Assembly (NCBI RefSeq): GCF_024723825.1
Contig: NZ_JANQBQ010000001.1
Location: 124,001 to 188,000 of the forward strand
Reading direction: 5' to 3'
DNA: 64,000 nt
From: Romboutsia lituseburensis
Lineage (GTDB): Bacteria; Bacillota; Clostridia; Peptostreptococcales; Peptostreptococcaceae
Below the pieces are notes generated by a model. The model saw only the letters and a program-made list of their open reading frames with translations. It made no database searches and was not told where the DNA came from. The translations under genes were made by a program, and so were the position numbers. This document shows positions 54,140 to 63,100 of this stretch, piece after piece (position 1 is the stretch's first letter; each line of letters starts with the position of its first letter).

Positions 54140-55597
54140 ATGATAGAGTACAATAAAACATTAATAGAGATATCTAAAATTAGTAGAAAAGCATACTCAC
54201 TTCCTAAGCTTGATATAGAAGATATTAATATAAGTGATTTAATAGAAGAAAAAAATTTAAGAAAAGAAAAACTAAATTTACCTGAGGCTAGTGAGTTAGA
54301 TATAGCAAGACATTATACTCTACTTTCAAATAAAAACTTTGGAGTAGATACGGGATTTTATCCATTAGGATCATGCACTATGAAATATAACCCTAAAATA
54401 AATGAAGATATGGCTAATAATACATCATTTACAAATATTCATCCATATCAATCAACTAACACAGTACAAGGATCCTTAGAATTAATGTACAATTTATCAA
54501 AATCTTTAGGTGAAATAACAGGAATGGATGAAGTAACCCTACAACCAGCAGCGGGATCTCATGGAGAATTTACAGGCCTTATGATGATAAAGGCTTATCA
54601 TGAAAATAGAGGAGATTTTAAAAGAACCAAAGTTATAGTTCCAGACTCATCTCATGGAACAAATCCGGCAAGTGCTTCTATGGCAGGATTTAAAATAGTC
54701 CAAATAGAATCAGATAAAAATGGAGCAGTTGATATAGAAAAATTAAAAGAAGCTTTAGATGAAGAAGTAGCTGCATTAATGCTTACAAACCCAAGTACTC
54801 TTGGATTATTTGAAAAAAATATTAAAGAGATTGCAGGCTTAGTCCATAATATAGGAGGGCTTTTATATTATGATGGAGCAAATATGAATGCAATTATGGG
54901 TATAACACGACCTGGCGATATGGGGTTTGATGTGGTTCATTTAAATCTCCATAAAACATTTTCAACTCCTCATGGAGGTGGAGGACCTGGGAGTGGACCA
55001 GTAGGAGTAAAAAAAGAATTAATACCATTTTTACCAGTGCCTATAGTTGAAAGAAATGAAGATGAATATGTATTAAATTATAATAAACCTAAATCAATAG
55101 GAAAAGTTAAAAACTTCTATGGAAATTTTGGTGTATTAGTAAAAGCATACACTTATATATTAACTATGGGAAAAGAAGGATTAAAAGAAGCTAGTCAAGT
55201 TGCAGTTTTAAATGCTAATTATTTAAAAGAAAAGTTAAAAGAATATTATTACTTGCCAATAGATACAGTATGTAAACACGAGTTTGTCCTAGGGGGAATA
55301 TGCAAAGGCCATAGTGAAGTTAAAACTATGGATATAGCAAAAAGATTATTAGATTATGGATACCATCCACCTACAGTATATTTCCCTTTAATAATAAATG
55401 AAGCAATTATGATAGAACCAACAGAAACAGAAAATTTAGAAACTTTAAATGGATTTATAGATACAATGGCACAAATATCAAAAGAGGCTAAGTCAAATCC
55501 TGAAATAGTTAAAACTGCCCCACATAATACTGTTGTAAAAAGAGTAGATGAAGCTATGGCAGTAAAATCGCCAATACTTACTTGGCATAATAAATAA
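54140..55597 (+). CDS. gcvPB: Glycine decarboxylase subunit 2 (GcvPB)
   Basis: 485 residues from ATG 54140 (GGAGGG, 54127-54132; the upstream in-frame TTG 54116 is inside gcvTPA). Typical motifs: [58 protein letters not shown], and [21 protein letters not shown], whose Lys binds PLP. Pairs with GcvPA as an alpha2-beta2 P protein. No gcvH or lpd is present downstream, so the H and L proteins must be encoded elsewhere. Confidence 0.95.
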   Translation: MIEYNKTLIEISKISRKAYSLPKLDIEDINISDLIEEKNLRKEKLNLPEASELDIARHYTLLSNKNFGVDTGFYPLGSCTMKYNPKINEDMANNTSFTNIHPYQSTNTVQGSLELMYNLSKSLGEITGMDEVTLQPAAGSHGEFTGLMMIKAYHENRGDFKRTKVIVPDSSHGTNPASASMAGFKIVQIESDKNGAVDIEKLKEALDEEVAALMLTNPSTLGLFEKNIKEIAGLVHNIGGLLYYDGANMNAIMGITRPGDMGFDVVHLNLHKTFSTPHGGGGPGSGPVGVKKELIPFLPVPIVERNEDEYVLNYNKPKSIGKVKNFYGNFGVLVKAYTYILTMGKEGLKEASQVAVLNANYLKEKLKEYYYLPIDTVCKHEFVLGGICKGHSEVKTMDIAKRLLDYGYHPPTVYFPLIINEAIMIEPTETENLETLNGFIDTMAQISKEAKSNPEIVKTAPHNTVVKRVDEAMAVKSPILTWHNK

Positions 55598-55633
55598 GCT
55601 ATAAATATACAAAATTAAGATAAATTCCTAGAG

Positions 55634-55660
55634 CCCAAGAGAAATCTTGGGTATTTTTTT
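55634..55660 (+). terminator. Terminator of the gcv operon
   Basis: Stem CCCAAGA-GAAA-TCTTGGG followed by a T7 tract. Confidence 0.9.
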
Positions 55661-55781
55661 ATTAACATATAAATAAAATCTATAACATAACTTATATACA
55701 TTTGAAATATCTATTTTACATGGGCATATTTTTTACGATAAAATAGTTCAGTAAATTATATGAGTAGATGGGAGAAGTAAT

Positions 55782-56258
55782 ATGATAAAAGAAGCAAACA
55801 AAGAAGAGGCTAAAATTAAAAAAATAGAAGAGGTAAGAAGTATAGCAGAAGGGTACTTTATAAGAGGAGAATTTTTTTGTTCAGAAGCTGTTGTAAAAAC
55901 TATTAATGATTTATTAGGTAAACCATTTGATGATGACGTAACAAAATTAGCATCTGGATTCCCAATAGGAATAGGAAAATCAGGTTGTGTATGTGGAGCA
56001 GTAAGTGGAGGAGTTATGGCTTTAGGAATGTCATATGGTAGATGCCATGGTGAAGCTATGCATGAAGAAATGTTTACACATTCTGCTGATTTACACAATC
56101 ATATAAAAGGGATATATAAAAGTACTTGTTGCAGAGTTATGGTTAAAGACTATGAATTCCAATCTCCTGAAAGAAAAGCACACTGTGTAAAAATAACTGG
56201 TGAAGTTGCTGCATTTATAGCAGAAAAGCTAATAGATAACAATAAAATAGAATTATAA
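55782..56258 (+). CDS. C_GCAxxG_C_C family redox-type protein
   Basis: 158 residues, RBS GGGAGAAG (55770-55777). Family-defining cysteines: FFCSEAVV, SGCVCGAVSGGVMALG (the GCAxxG-like core reads VCGAVSGG), YGRCHGE, KSTCCRVMVKDY and KAHCVKITGEVA. Members of PF09719 are thought to bind a redox cofactor or metal cluster; the biochemical role is not established. A TDT-family transporter gene begins 22 bases after its stop, so the two are probably co-transcribed. Confidence 0.9.
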   Translation: MIKEANKEEAKIKKIEEVRSIAEGYFIRGEFFCSEAVVKTINDLLGKPFDDDVTKLASGFPIGIGKSGCVCGAVSGGVMALGMSYGRCHGEAMHEEMFTHSADLHNHIKGIYKSTCCRVMVKDYEFQSPERKAHCVKITGEVAAFIAEKLIDNNKIEL

Positions 56259-56280
56259 ATATTATTAAAGGAATTATATT

Positions 56281-57261
56281 ATGACTATATCAAATAAAGA
56301 AAACCTGAAACAAAAATTAGAAAATATACCAATAGCTATAGTAGCTATATCACTTGGATTTATGAGTATATCAACTGCACTTGTCGATTTTAATATTTCA
56401 TGGGTTAGACATTTTGCAGTATTATTTGCAATTATATGTATAGTACTTATAATGTTAAAATATATAGTATATCCTAAAAAAGTTTTAGAAGAAATCAAGC
56501 ATCCTATCTTAGGAAGTATTTATCCAACTATTTCTATGACATTAATGGTTATATCCGTTTATATGATTCAATTTAATAAATTGTTAGGTCAAGGGTTATG
56601 GATATTTGGACTTATATTACATATTTTAATTTCTATGTTATTTTTTATAGAAAGATTTAAAGGTTTTAAAATAATAGATTTAATTCCAAGTTGGTTTATC
56701 CCAACCGTTGGAATAGGAATTGCAGCTGTCACTAGCAAACCGATGCAATTGCTTATAATCTCTAAATTAGTATTTTATTATTCATTGTTTATGTTTATAG
56801 TTGTTGGCATATTAATGCTTTATAGATTAACTTTTATGGGAAAATTAGAAGGCCCTAAAAGACCAACCTTAATGATAATTGCAGCACCAGCTAGCATATG
56901 TTTAGCAGGATATATAGCAATATCTGGTACACCAAATAAAATGTTTCTAAATGTTTTAGCCATGTTAGCATATATAACAACATTCGTAGGATATATATTA
57001 ATTCCTAAATTAATAAAAGTAAAACAACTACCTGCACTAGCACCACTAACATTCCCTTTAGCTATAGGTGTTATAGCTAGCCAAAGATATTTAAAATATC
57101 TAGGAAAAGTAGAATCTTCAATGCAAGGTTTGGCTAGAATTATTTTATATGTTCAATTAATTATTGCTATAGCAGTTATTGGATATGTAGTGTTTAGAAC
57201 AATACAATTTTTAATAAATACTTTCAAATCTAAAAAAGAATTAATTACTCAAGTTAATTAA
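56281..57261 (+). CDS. TDT-family transporter (TehA/malic-acid-transport/SLAC1-like)
   Basis: 326 residues with ten hydrophobic helices; RBS AAAGGA (56268-56273). The N-terminus IPIAIVAISLGFMSISTALVDF and internal FIPTVGIGIAAVTSKPM, and the pattern CLAGYIAISGTPNKMFLNVLAML, match the TDT (tellurite-resistance/dicarboxylate transporter) family, which holds anion-channel-like proteins for C4-dicarboxylates, sulfite or chloride. Substrate unknown. Likely in one operon with the upstream Cys-rich redox protein. Confidence 0.87.
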   Translation: MTISNKENLKQKLENIPIAIVAISLGFMSISTALVDFNISWVRHFAVLFAIICIVLIMLKYIVYPKKVLEEIKHPILGSIYPTISMTLMVISVYMIQFNKLLGQGLWIFGLILHILISMLFFIERFKGFKIIDLIPSWFIPTVGIGIAAVTSKPMQLLIISKLVFYYSLFMFIVVGILMLYRLTFMGKLEGPKRPTLMIIAAPASICLAGYIAISGTPNKMFLNVLAMLAYITTFVGYILIPKLIKVKQLPALAPLTFPLAIGVIASQRYLKYLGKVESSMQGLARIILYVQLIIAIAVIGYVVFRTIQFLINTFKSKKELITQVN

Positions 57262-57323
57262 CTATAATGAGATAATAAAAAAGAGACTATATTTATAGTC
57301 TCTTTTTTATTATCTCATTATAG
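57262..57323. terminator. 62-bp inverted repeat, bidirectional terminator
   Basis: Thirty-one-base arms, perfect except at the centre, run from CTATAATGAG to CTCATTATAG; each strand has a T6 tract after the inner GAGACTAT stem. The repeat covers the last codons and stop of the reverse-strand exchanger gene. Confidence 0.9.
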
Positions 57324-58266
57324 TGTATGTCATATATGCAAAGTACAATGCGATTAATACAAATCCATGTTTTTTTACTAAAGAATTGTCCTTTTTCATA
57401 AATAGATATAAAAGAATAGTTATAAATACCATAAAGATTATATCAATAAGAGCTAATGCACTTATAGTTATAGGATTTATAGTAGTGGCTAAACCTAGGA
57501 CTAGTAATATGTTGAAAAGGTTAGATCCGATAACATTTCCTATAGCTATTTCGGTTTCCCCTTTTTTAATTGCAACAATAGAAGTAACGAATTCTGGTAA
57601 AGAAGTACCTATAGCTACTATCGTTAAACCAACTAAGTTAGCGCTCATACCGAATGATGTAGCAATAGTAGTTGCAGAGTTAACAACCATATCTCCACCT
57701 ACAACTATACCTACTATACCTATTAAACTAATTATAATAGTCTTAGGCATTGATATTTCTTCAGCAACAGAAGTCTCAACTGCAACAGCTGTCTCACCTT
57801 CAACTATATATTCCTTAGAACTTGCTGTTTTAGCTGATTTAACTGTATATATTAAGAAGTAAGCAAATACAGCTAAGAATAAAATACCTTCTATTCTACT
57901 TATATTTAAATTAACTCCAAATAATAGTAACATCGCACTTACAAGTATTAAAAAAGGAGCATCTTTTTTAATAGTATTTTTTTCAACTGGTAGTTTAGCT
58001 ATTACAGATGAAACTCCTAAAACCATAAGTATATTGAAAAAGTTAGAGCCAACAACATTAGCAACGCTCATATCATTTTGTCCAGCTAAAGAAGATGTAA
58101 TACTTACTGCAGCTTCAGGAGCACTAGTCCCCATAGCTACTATTGTAAGACCTATAACCATAGCTGGAACGTTAAATTTTCTTGCAATAGATGCAGCACC
58201 CTCAACAAATATATCTGCACCCTTTATAAGAAAAATAAAACCAATTATTAATAAAACAAATGCCAT
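57310..58266 (-). CDS. Ca2+/Na+ exchanger (CaCA, YrbG-like)
   Basis: 318 residues; start ATG 58266 taken because AGGAGGAA is 5 bases upstream (longer in-frame starts lack an RBS). About ten helices in two homologous halves with the alpha-repeats GTSAPEAAVSI...VVGSNFFNILMVLG and GTSLPEFVTSI...VIGSNLFNILLVLG; the Glu residues bind Ca2+. Family members export Ca2+ using a Na+ or H+ gradient. Monocistronic; its 3' end lies in the 62-bp inverted repeat. Confidence 0.9.
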   Translation of the reverse strand: MAFVLLIIGFIFLIKGADIFVEGAASIARKFNVPAMVIGLTIVAMGTSAPEAAVSITSSLAGQNDMSVANVVGSNFFNILMVLGVSSVIAKLPVEKNTIKKDAPFLILVSAMLLLFGVNLNISRIEGILFLAVFAYFLIYTVKSAKTASSKEYIVEGETAVAVETSVAEEISMPKTIIISLIGIVGIVVGGDMVVNSATTIATSFGMSANLVGLTIVAIGTSLPEFVTSIVAIKKGETEIAIGNVIGSNLFNILLVLGLATTINPITISALALIDIIFMVFITILLYLFMKKDNSLVKKHGFVLIALYFAYMTYTIMR

Positions 58267-58537
58267 AATATTCCTCCTAATAAATATCAAATTGTGTATA
58301 TTATATAAGTTTGAGTATACCATCATAAATGTTTATTTGCAAATCATTAAAATAAATAATAGTTGTATTTTGAGAATGATTTAATTTGTAAAAATGTAAT
58401 TATTGCTAAAATAGTACATTTTAAGATTAAAAAGAAAAGGTTACAATGATTAAACTTAAAGTTATAAATTTTATGATATAATTAAAATAGCAAAACTTGT
58501 AGTTTAAAAATACAATTATGCAGAAAGGGGATTTCTA

Positions 58538-60061
58538 GTGGAGGTAAGTTTTAAATATGTCATTAGTACCATGTTTAAAAATAAAAATAGTTCTTATTTT
58601 TATAGATTTATAGGTATAAAAGACAAACAAGAGTATGATAATGAGTTAAAAACTCTACAATTAAAATGTAGTGAAATAGAAAATAAAGTAATTATATTTG
58701 ATAATGAGATTCCTTTAAGTGGAGAGATGGAACTTATACAATATATATATAATGAACTTCAAACTATGAATTTAAATGATATAGTGAATCAAGATATAAC
58801 AATATTTGATAATTATGAAATAAACAATAAGTTTTTGCTAGCATTACAATATGTAGTTGATTTATCTATAAGAATTGAAAATTTCTTCAATGATAATGTA
58901 AGAAATAATTTTATAACTAAGATTATAGTGTGGACATATATGTATCTAAAAGATATTTCATTTGATGGAGATATTAACCCAAAATGTGTATATTATGGAA
59001 GTATAAGTAGACATGAAATATATTTTTTAATGCTTCTTAATAAAATGGAGATAGATGTTGTATATATAAATCCATTAAAAGAAGAATATTTTGATGAAAT
59101 TGATATATATAATGTGAGTACATGTATAAAAGAAATACAAATTGATGTACTAGAAACTTTTGAAGAAAGATGTAAAAGAGGAAAATTAACAGAAAATGTA
59201 GAAACAATAACTAAGCAAATTCAAAGTGAAATTCATGAAGAGCTTTTTGTAAATACGGGAATATTTAAACCATGGCAATTTAGAAGCGGGTTTACTAAAA
59301 GTGTACTCCTTGATACTATCTTAGAAGATATATATATATATTACAATGAACCAGCAAAGCTAAGAGAAGGCTTTGAAGTAGAAGGTAAAAATGTTAAAAT
59401 TCCATGCTTCTTTAAAAAAATTGATGGAGAACACTTAGAGAAATTTGAATACCAAAAATTAGTTAGATACTGTATTGAATCATCATCAAATACTCTGTTT
59501 TTCAATAATGGAAACATTTCAAATGATATAGATGTAAGTGGAGAAATGTTTGAATTAATGTTTTGCCAACTAAGTGATGGAACATTTGATATAGAAGAAG
59601 TTAAGAAATTAGATATTTACAAATTTAAAAAGTATAGTTATGAAACACAAAACTTTTTACTAAATAAGTTTAATGAAGTCATAAAAAGAAAAGATTTATA
59701 TATAAATAAATTGAGTAAAGACGATGTACTTAAACTATTAGTATTAGTATTATCTTTAAAGGAGGAAATAGTAAGGCTTGTTGATAATTTTGACTTTGTA
59801 GATAGAGTTCCAAAAATTGTTATATATTTAAATAATGAAGATACTATAAATGATAATATGAAGTTATTAATAGGATATCTTCATAATATAGGAATAGATA
59901 TTATAATATTTAATCCATCAGGACTTTGTAATATATCAAATGTTATAAATAGTGAAAGATTTAATTCAACAAGGCTTCAAAATATAAATTATAAATCAAA
60001 TTATAAGTCATTAATAAGAGCAAACACTAAACAAAGTGTTTTTTCAAAATTATTTAAATAA
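58538..60061 (+). CDS. yceG: YceG-like protein of the tellurite/stress (Yce/Ter) operon
   Basis: 507 residues from GTG 58538 (AAGGGG, 58525-58530, spacing 7). Similar in layout to B. subtilis YceG (PF14266, 'putative component of toxic anion resistance'): features include YYGSISRHEIYFLMLLNKMEIDVVYINP and FKPWQFRSGFTKSVLLDTILEDI, then PCFFKKIDGE and later PKIVIYLNNEDTIND. Cytoplasmic, no known catalytic motif. It heads an operon with TelA- and TerD-type genes in the order YceG-TelA-TerD-TerD-TerD. B. subtilis induces such genes under cell-envelope stress; similar control is inferred. Confidence 0.83.
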   Translation: MEVSFKYVISTMFKNKNSSYFYRFIGIKDKQEYDNELKTLQLKCSEIENKVIIFDNEIPLSGEMELIQYIYNELQTMNLNDIVNQDITIFDNYEINNKFLLALQYVVDLSIRIENFFNDNVRNNFITKIIVWTYMYLKDISFDGDINPKCVYYGSISRHEIYFLMLLNKMEIDVVYINPLKEEYFDEIDIYNVSTCIKEIQIDVLETFEERCKRGKLTENVETITKQIQSEIHEELFVNTGIFKPWQFRSGFTKSVLLDTILEDIYIYYNEPAKLREGFEVEGKNVKIPCFFKKIDGEHLEKFEYQKLVRYCIESSSNTLFFNNGNISNDIDVSGEMFELMFCQLSDGTFDIEEVKKLDIYKFKKYSYETQNFLLNKFNEVIKRKDLYINKLSKDDVLKLLVLVLSLKEEIVRLVDNFDFVDRVPKIVIYLNNEDTINDNMKLLIGYLHNIGIDIIIFNPSGLCNISNVINSERFNSTRLQNINYKSNYKSLIRANTKQSVFSKLFK

Positions 60062-60084
60062 AGTCATGTAGGAGAAGAAATATA

Positions 60085-61167
60085 ATGAATGAATTTAATG
60101 AATTTGGTAATGAATTAGAAATTATTGAACAAAGTGATTTGTACAAGCAAAATTTAAGACAAATGAGAGAAGTTCAAGATTTAACTAACGAGATTGAAGT
60201 ACAAAATATAAACTCAATAATTCAATTTGGACAAAAAGCTAGTGAAAATATATCAAAAATATCAGATGAGTTACTAGCATCTATTAAAGAAGTAAAAGCT
60301 GAAGAGGCTAGTGAAATGTTACTTAGCCTTACTAAGATAATGGATAAATTTGATATAAAAGAATTTGATAATCAAAAACAGCCAGGATTATTAACAAAAC
60401 TATTCAAAACGGCAGGAGATACAATAGCTAAACTATTCCAAAAATATGATACTATGGGATATGAAATAGAAAAAGTATATATTTTATTGAAGAAATATGA
60501 AAGCGAAATAAAAGAGGCAAATGTAAAGCTTAAAAAGTTATATGATGGAAATTTAGAGTATTACAAACAACTAGAAAAATATATTGTTGCTGGTGAATTA
60601 GCTGCTGAAGAAGTTGATATGTATATAAGTCAATTTTCAAATGATATGACTATGAATATAGATGAAAAGCAAATGATGGTTCAAAAACTTGAGGTTTGTA
60701 AAGAAATGTTACAACAGCGTTTATATGATTTGAAGGTGGCTGAAAATATTGCTATTCAAGCAGCTCCAATGATACAAACTATACAAATGTCAAACTTTAA
60801 CTTGCTTAGAAAGATAAATACATCATTTATAATAACGCTACCAATATTTAAGCAGTGCTTAGCACAGGCAATAATATTAAAAAGACAAGAAATACAAGCT
60901 AAGTCATTAAAGCAATTAGATGACAAAACTAATGAGCTTATAATGAGAAATGCACAATCTACTGCAAGACAATCAGTAGATATTGCTAAAATGGCTTCAG
61001 GAAGCGTTGTAGCTATAGAGACATTAGAAAAATCATATCAAACAATTATGAAAGGTATAGAAGACACTAAAGCTATACAAGAACAAAATAAATCAAAACG
61101 TGTTGAAAATACTATGAAACTAGAACAAATAAAATCGACTATGAAAAGAAATATAAGTGGAATATAA
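60085..61167 (+). CDS. TelA/YceH toxic-anion-resistance family protein
   Basis: 360 residues, RBS AGGAGAAG (60070-60077). Helical coiled-coil protein with the TelA signature IQFGQKASENISKISDELL, LTKLFKTAGDTIAKLFQKYDTM, EKYIVAGELAAEE, QRLYDLKVAENIAIQAAPMIQTIQ and FKQCLAQAIILKRQ. The family (PF05816) is associated with tellurite and other toxic-anion tolerance, and with the TerD group; molecular role unclear. 23 bases after the YceG-like gene, 29 before the first TerD. Confidence 0.9.
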   Translation: MNEFNEFGNELEIIEQSDLYKQNLRQMREVQDLTNEIEVQNINSIIQFGQKASENISKISDELLASIKEVKAEEASEMLLSLTKIMDKFDIKEFDNQKQPGLLTKLFKTAGDTIAKLFQKYDTMGYEIEKVYILLKKYESEIKEANVKLKKLYDGNLEYYKQLEKYIVAGELAAEEVDMYISQFSNDMTMNIDEKQMMVQKLEVCKEMLQQRLYDLKVAENIAIQAAPMIQTIQMSNFNLLRKINTSFIITLPIFKQCLAQAIILKRQEIQAKSLKQLDDKTNELIMRNAQSTARQSVDIAKMASGSVVAIETLEKSYQTIMKGIEDTKAIQEQNKSKRVENTMKLEQIKSTMKRNISGI

Positions 61168-61196
61168 AATAATTATATGAATAGGAGAGATTAGTT

Positions 61197-61796
61197 ATGG
61201 CAATAAATTTAGGGAGAAGTAACAATACTGTAAATGCACTAAATTTACAAAAAAATGATATACTTGATTTAACAAAGAAAAACCCAGGTCTTGAGAAAGT
61301 AGTGTTAGGAGCAGGATGGGATGTAGCAACTATTGGTCAAGATTTTGATTTAGATATTGCTGCGTTTTTATTAAACTCAAATGGAAAAGTGGCACAAGTT
61401 CCTAATGATGTAATATTTTTTAATAATAAACTTAGTGATGGAATATGCTTAGAGGGTGACAATAGAACTGGTGCAGGAGATGGCGATGATGAAAGAATTC
61501 AAATAGATTTAAGCCAAATAAGAAGTGATGTACAAAAAATAGTATTCATGGTTACTATACATGAAGCTCAATCAAGAAGACAAACATTTGGTATGGTAAA
61601 TAATTCTTATGTAAGACTATTAGATGTTAAAAATAATGAAAAAGAAATTTGTAGATTTAATTTAAAAGAAAATGGTTCTACAGTAACATCTGTAGTATTT
61701 GCAGAACTTTATAAAGATGGATATGACTGGTACTTTAAAGCAATTGGAGATGGCAAAATAGCAGACTTAAATGGGATGCTAGGACTATATATGTAA
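61197..61796 (+). CDS. TerD-family protein 1
   Basis: 199 residues, RBS AGGAGAG (61182-61188). TerD domain with its N-terminal LNLQKNDILDLTKKNPGLEKV, GAGWDVA, the calcium-site strand DFDLDIAAFLL, and GDNRTGAGDGDDERIQIDL. TerD proteins bind Ca2+ and contribute to resistance to tellurite, phage or oxidative stress. First of three tandem paralogues, about 50 bases to the next. Confidence 0.92.
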   Translation: MAINLGRSNNTVNALNLQKNDILDLTKKNPGLEKVVLGAGWDVATIGQDFDLDIAAFLLNSNGKVAQVPNDVIFFNNKLSDGICLEGDNRTGAGDGDDERIQIDLSQIRSDVQKIVFMVTIHEAQSRRQTFGMVNNSYVRLLDVKNNEKEICRFNLKENGSTVTSVVFAELYKDGYDWYFKAIGDGKIADLNGMLGLYM

Positions 61797-61824
61797 TAAA
61801 ATTTAGACGTAAAGGGGAAATATA

Positions 61825-62406
61825 ATGAGTTTATTAAATTTACAAAAAAATGACATACTAGATTTAACAAAAAAAGATCCTTCTTTAAATAATATAGTAT
61901 TATCAGCAGGATGGGATGTTGTTAAAAAAGGTTTCTTTAGTTTTGGATCAGCAGATATGGATTTAGATTTATCAGCACTTTTATTAAATGAAGATGGAAA
62001 ATTAATAGGAGAAGAAGGTATAATATACTTTAATAACCAAAGAGGTAGAGGTATATTTTTACATGGAGATAATAGAACTGGCGAAGGTGATGGGGATGAT
62101 GAAAAAATATCAATCACATTAAGTAATTTACCAGAAAACTGTAAAAAGGTTATGTTTAGTGTAAACATATATCAAGCAAAAGAAAGAAGACAAGATTTTT
62201 CAAAAGTTAAAAATGCTTATGTAAGAATTTTAAATAGCGATAAAGGGAATATAGAAATCTGTAGATACAACTTAAGTGAAGACGGGCAAAGTGCTACATC
62301 TTTAATATTTGCAGAACTTTATAAAACAGGATCTGACTGGAACTTTAGAGCTGTTGGAGAACTTTTACAAGGCAATTTAACTACATTAATAAATAAATAT
62401 AAATAA
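61825..62406 (+). CDS. TerD-family protein 2 (divergent copy)
   Basis: 193 residues, RBS AAAGGGG (61811-61817). Starts directly with LLNLQKNDILDLTKKDPSL, lacking the short N-terminal extension of its neighbours, and has an insertion KKGFFSFGSADMDLDLSALLL ahead of the Ca2+ strand. Loop GDNRTGEGDGDDEKISI is intact. The most divergent of the three paralogues (also ends with GELLQGNLTTLINKYK, not GKIADLNG), suggesting a distinct role. Confidence 0.92.
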   Translation: MSLLNLQKNDILDLTKKDPSLNNIVLSAGWDVVKKGFFSFGSADMDLDLSALLLNEDGKLIGEEGIIYFNNQRGRGIFLHGDNRTGEGDGDDEKISITLSNLPENCKKVMFSVNIYQAKERRQDFSKVKNAYVRILNSDKGNIEICRYNLSEDGQSATSLIFAELYKTGSDWNFRAVGELLQGNLTTLINKYK

Positions 62407-62409
62407 GAG

Positions 62410-63006
62410 GTGGATAAAATGGGTATAAATTTAGGTGGACAAGCTCCAATATTAAACTTACAAAAAAATGATATATTAGATTTAACAAAAAGAAATCCAG
62501 GACTTAAAAAGGTTACATTAGGTGCAGGATGGGATATATCAAATGGTGGTGTTGATTTTGATATAGATATAGCTGCATTTATGCTAGATGCTAATAATAA
62601 ATTTAACACTGTATCAAATATAATATTCTTTAATAATAAACAAGGTCAAGGTGTATCTTTATCAGGTGATAATAGAACTGGTGCTGGTGAAGGCGATGAT
62701 GAAACTATAAACATAGATTTAGATGCAATAAGCCCTGTAATACAAAAGATAGTGTTTGTTGTTACTATACATGAAGCTCAAGCTAGGAGACAAACATTTG
62801 GAATGGTAAACAATTCTTATGTAAGATTATTAGATACAGCAAATAATAATAGAGAGTTATGTAGATTCAATTTAAAAGATGATGGTTCTACAGCTACATC
62901 AGTACTATTTGCAGAGCTTTATAGAGATATGGGTGAATGGCAATTTAAAGCTGTTGGAGAAGGAAAAATAGCTGACTTAAATGGAGTACTTGCTTTATTT
63001 AGTTAA
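62410..63006 (+). CDS. TerD-family protein 3
   Basis: 198 residues; ATG 62419 has the RBS GAGGTGG (62407-62413), so the true start is probably 62419 (MGINLGGQAPILNLQ), giving 195 residues. TerD domain with DFDIDIAAFML, FFNNKQGQGVSLSGDNRTGAGEGDDETINIDL in pieces, and C-terminal GEGKIADLNGVLALF, like TerD 1. Close paralogue of TerD 1. Followed by the operon terminator; no TerC gene is present here. Confidence 0.92.
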   Translation: MDKMGINLGGQAPILNLQKNDILDLTKRNPGLKKVTLGAGWDISNGGVDFDIDIAAFMLDANNKFNTVSNIIFFNNKQGQGVSLSGDNRTGAGEGDDETINIDLDAISPVIQKIVFVVTIHEAQARRQTFGMVNNSYVRLLDTANNNRELCRFNLKDDGSTATSVLFAELYRDMGEWQFKAVGEGKIADLNGVLALFS

Positions 63007-63016
63007 TTAAATATAA

Positions 63017-63056
63017 AAATAGGAGTTAGAATTTTATAATCTAACTCCTATTTTTT
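63017..63056 (+). terminator. Terminator of the Yce/Ter operon
   Basis: Stem AAATAGGAGTTAGA / TCTAACTCCTATTT and T6. Confidence 0.9.
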
Positions 63057-63100
63057 AGTATTAAATATCTAGTTAAAATATTAATAATAGGAGTGACAAT

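Noticed and set aside
57323-58384. Forward-strand ORFs opposite the Ca/Na exchanger
   Set aside because: Shadow of a strongly supported reverse-strand membrane protein with RBS.
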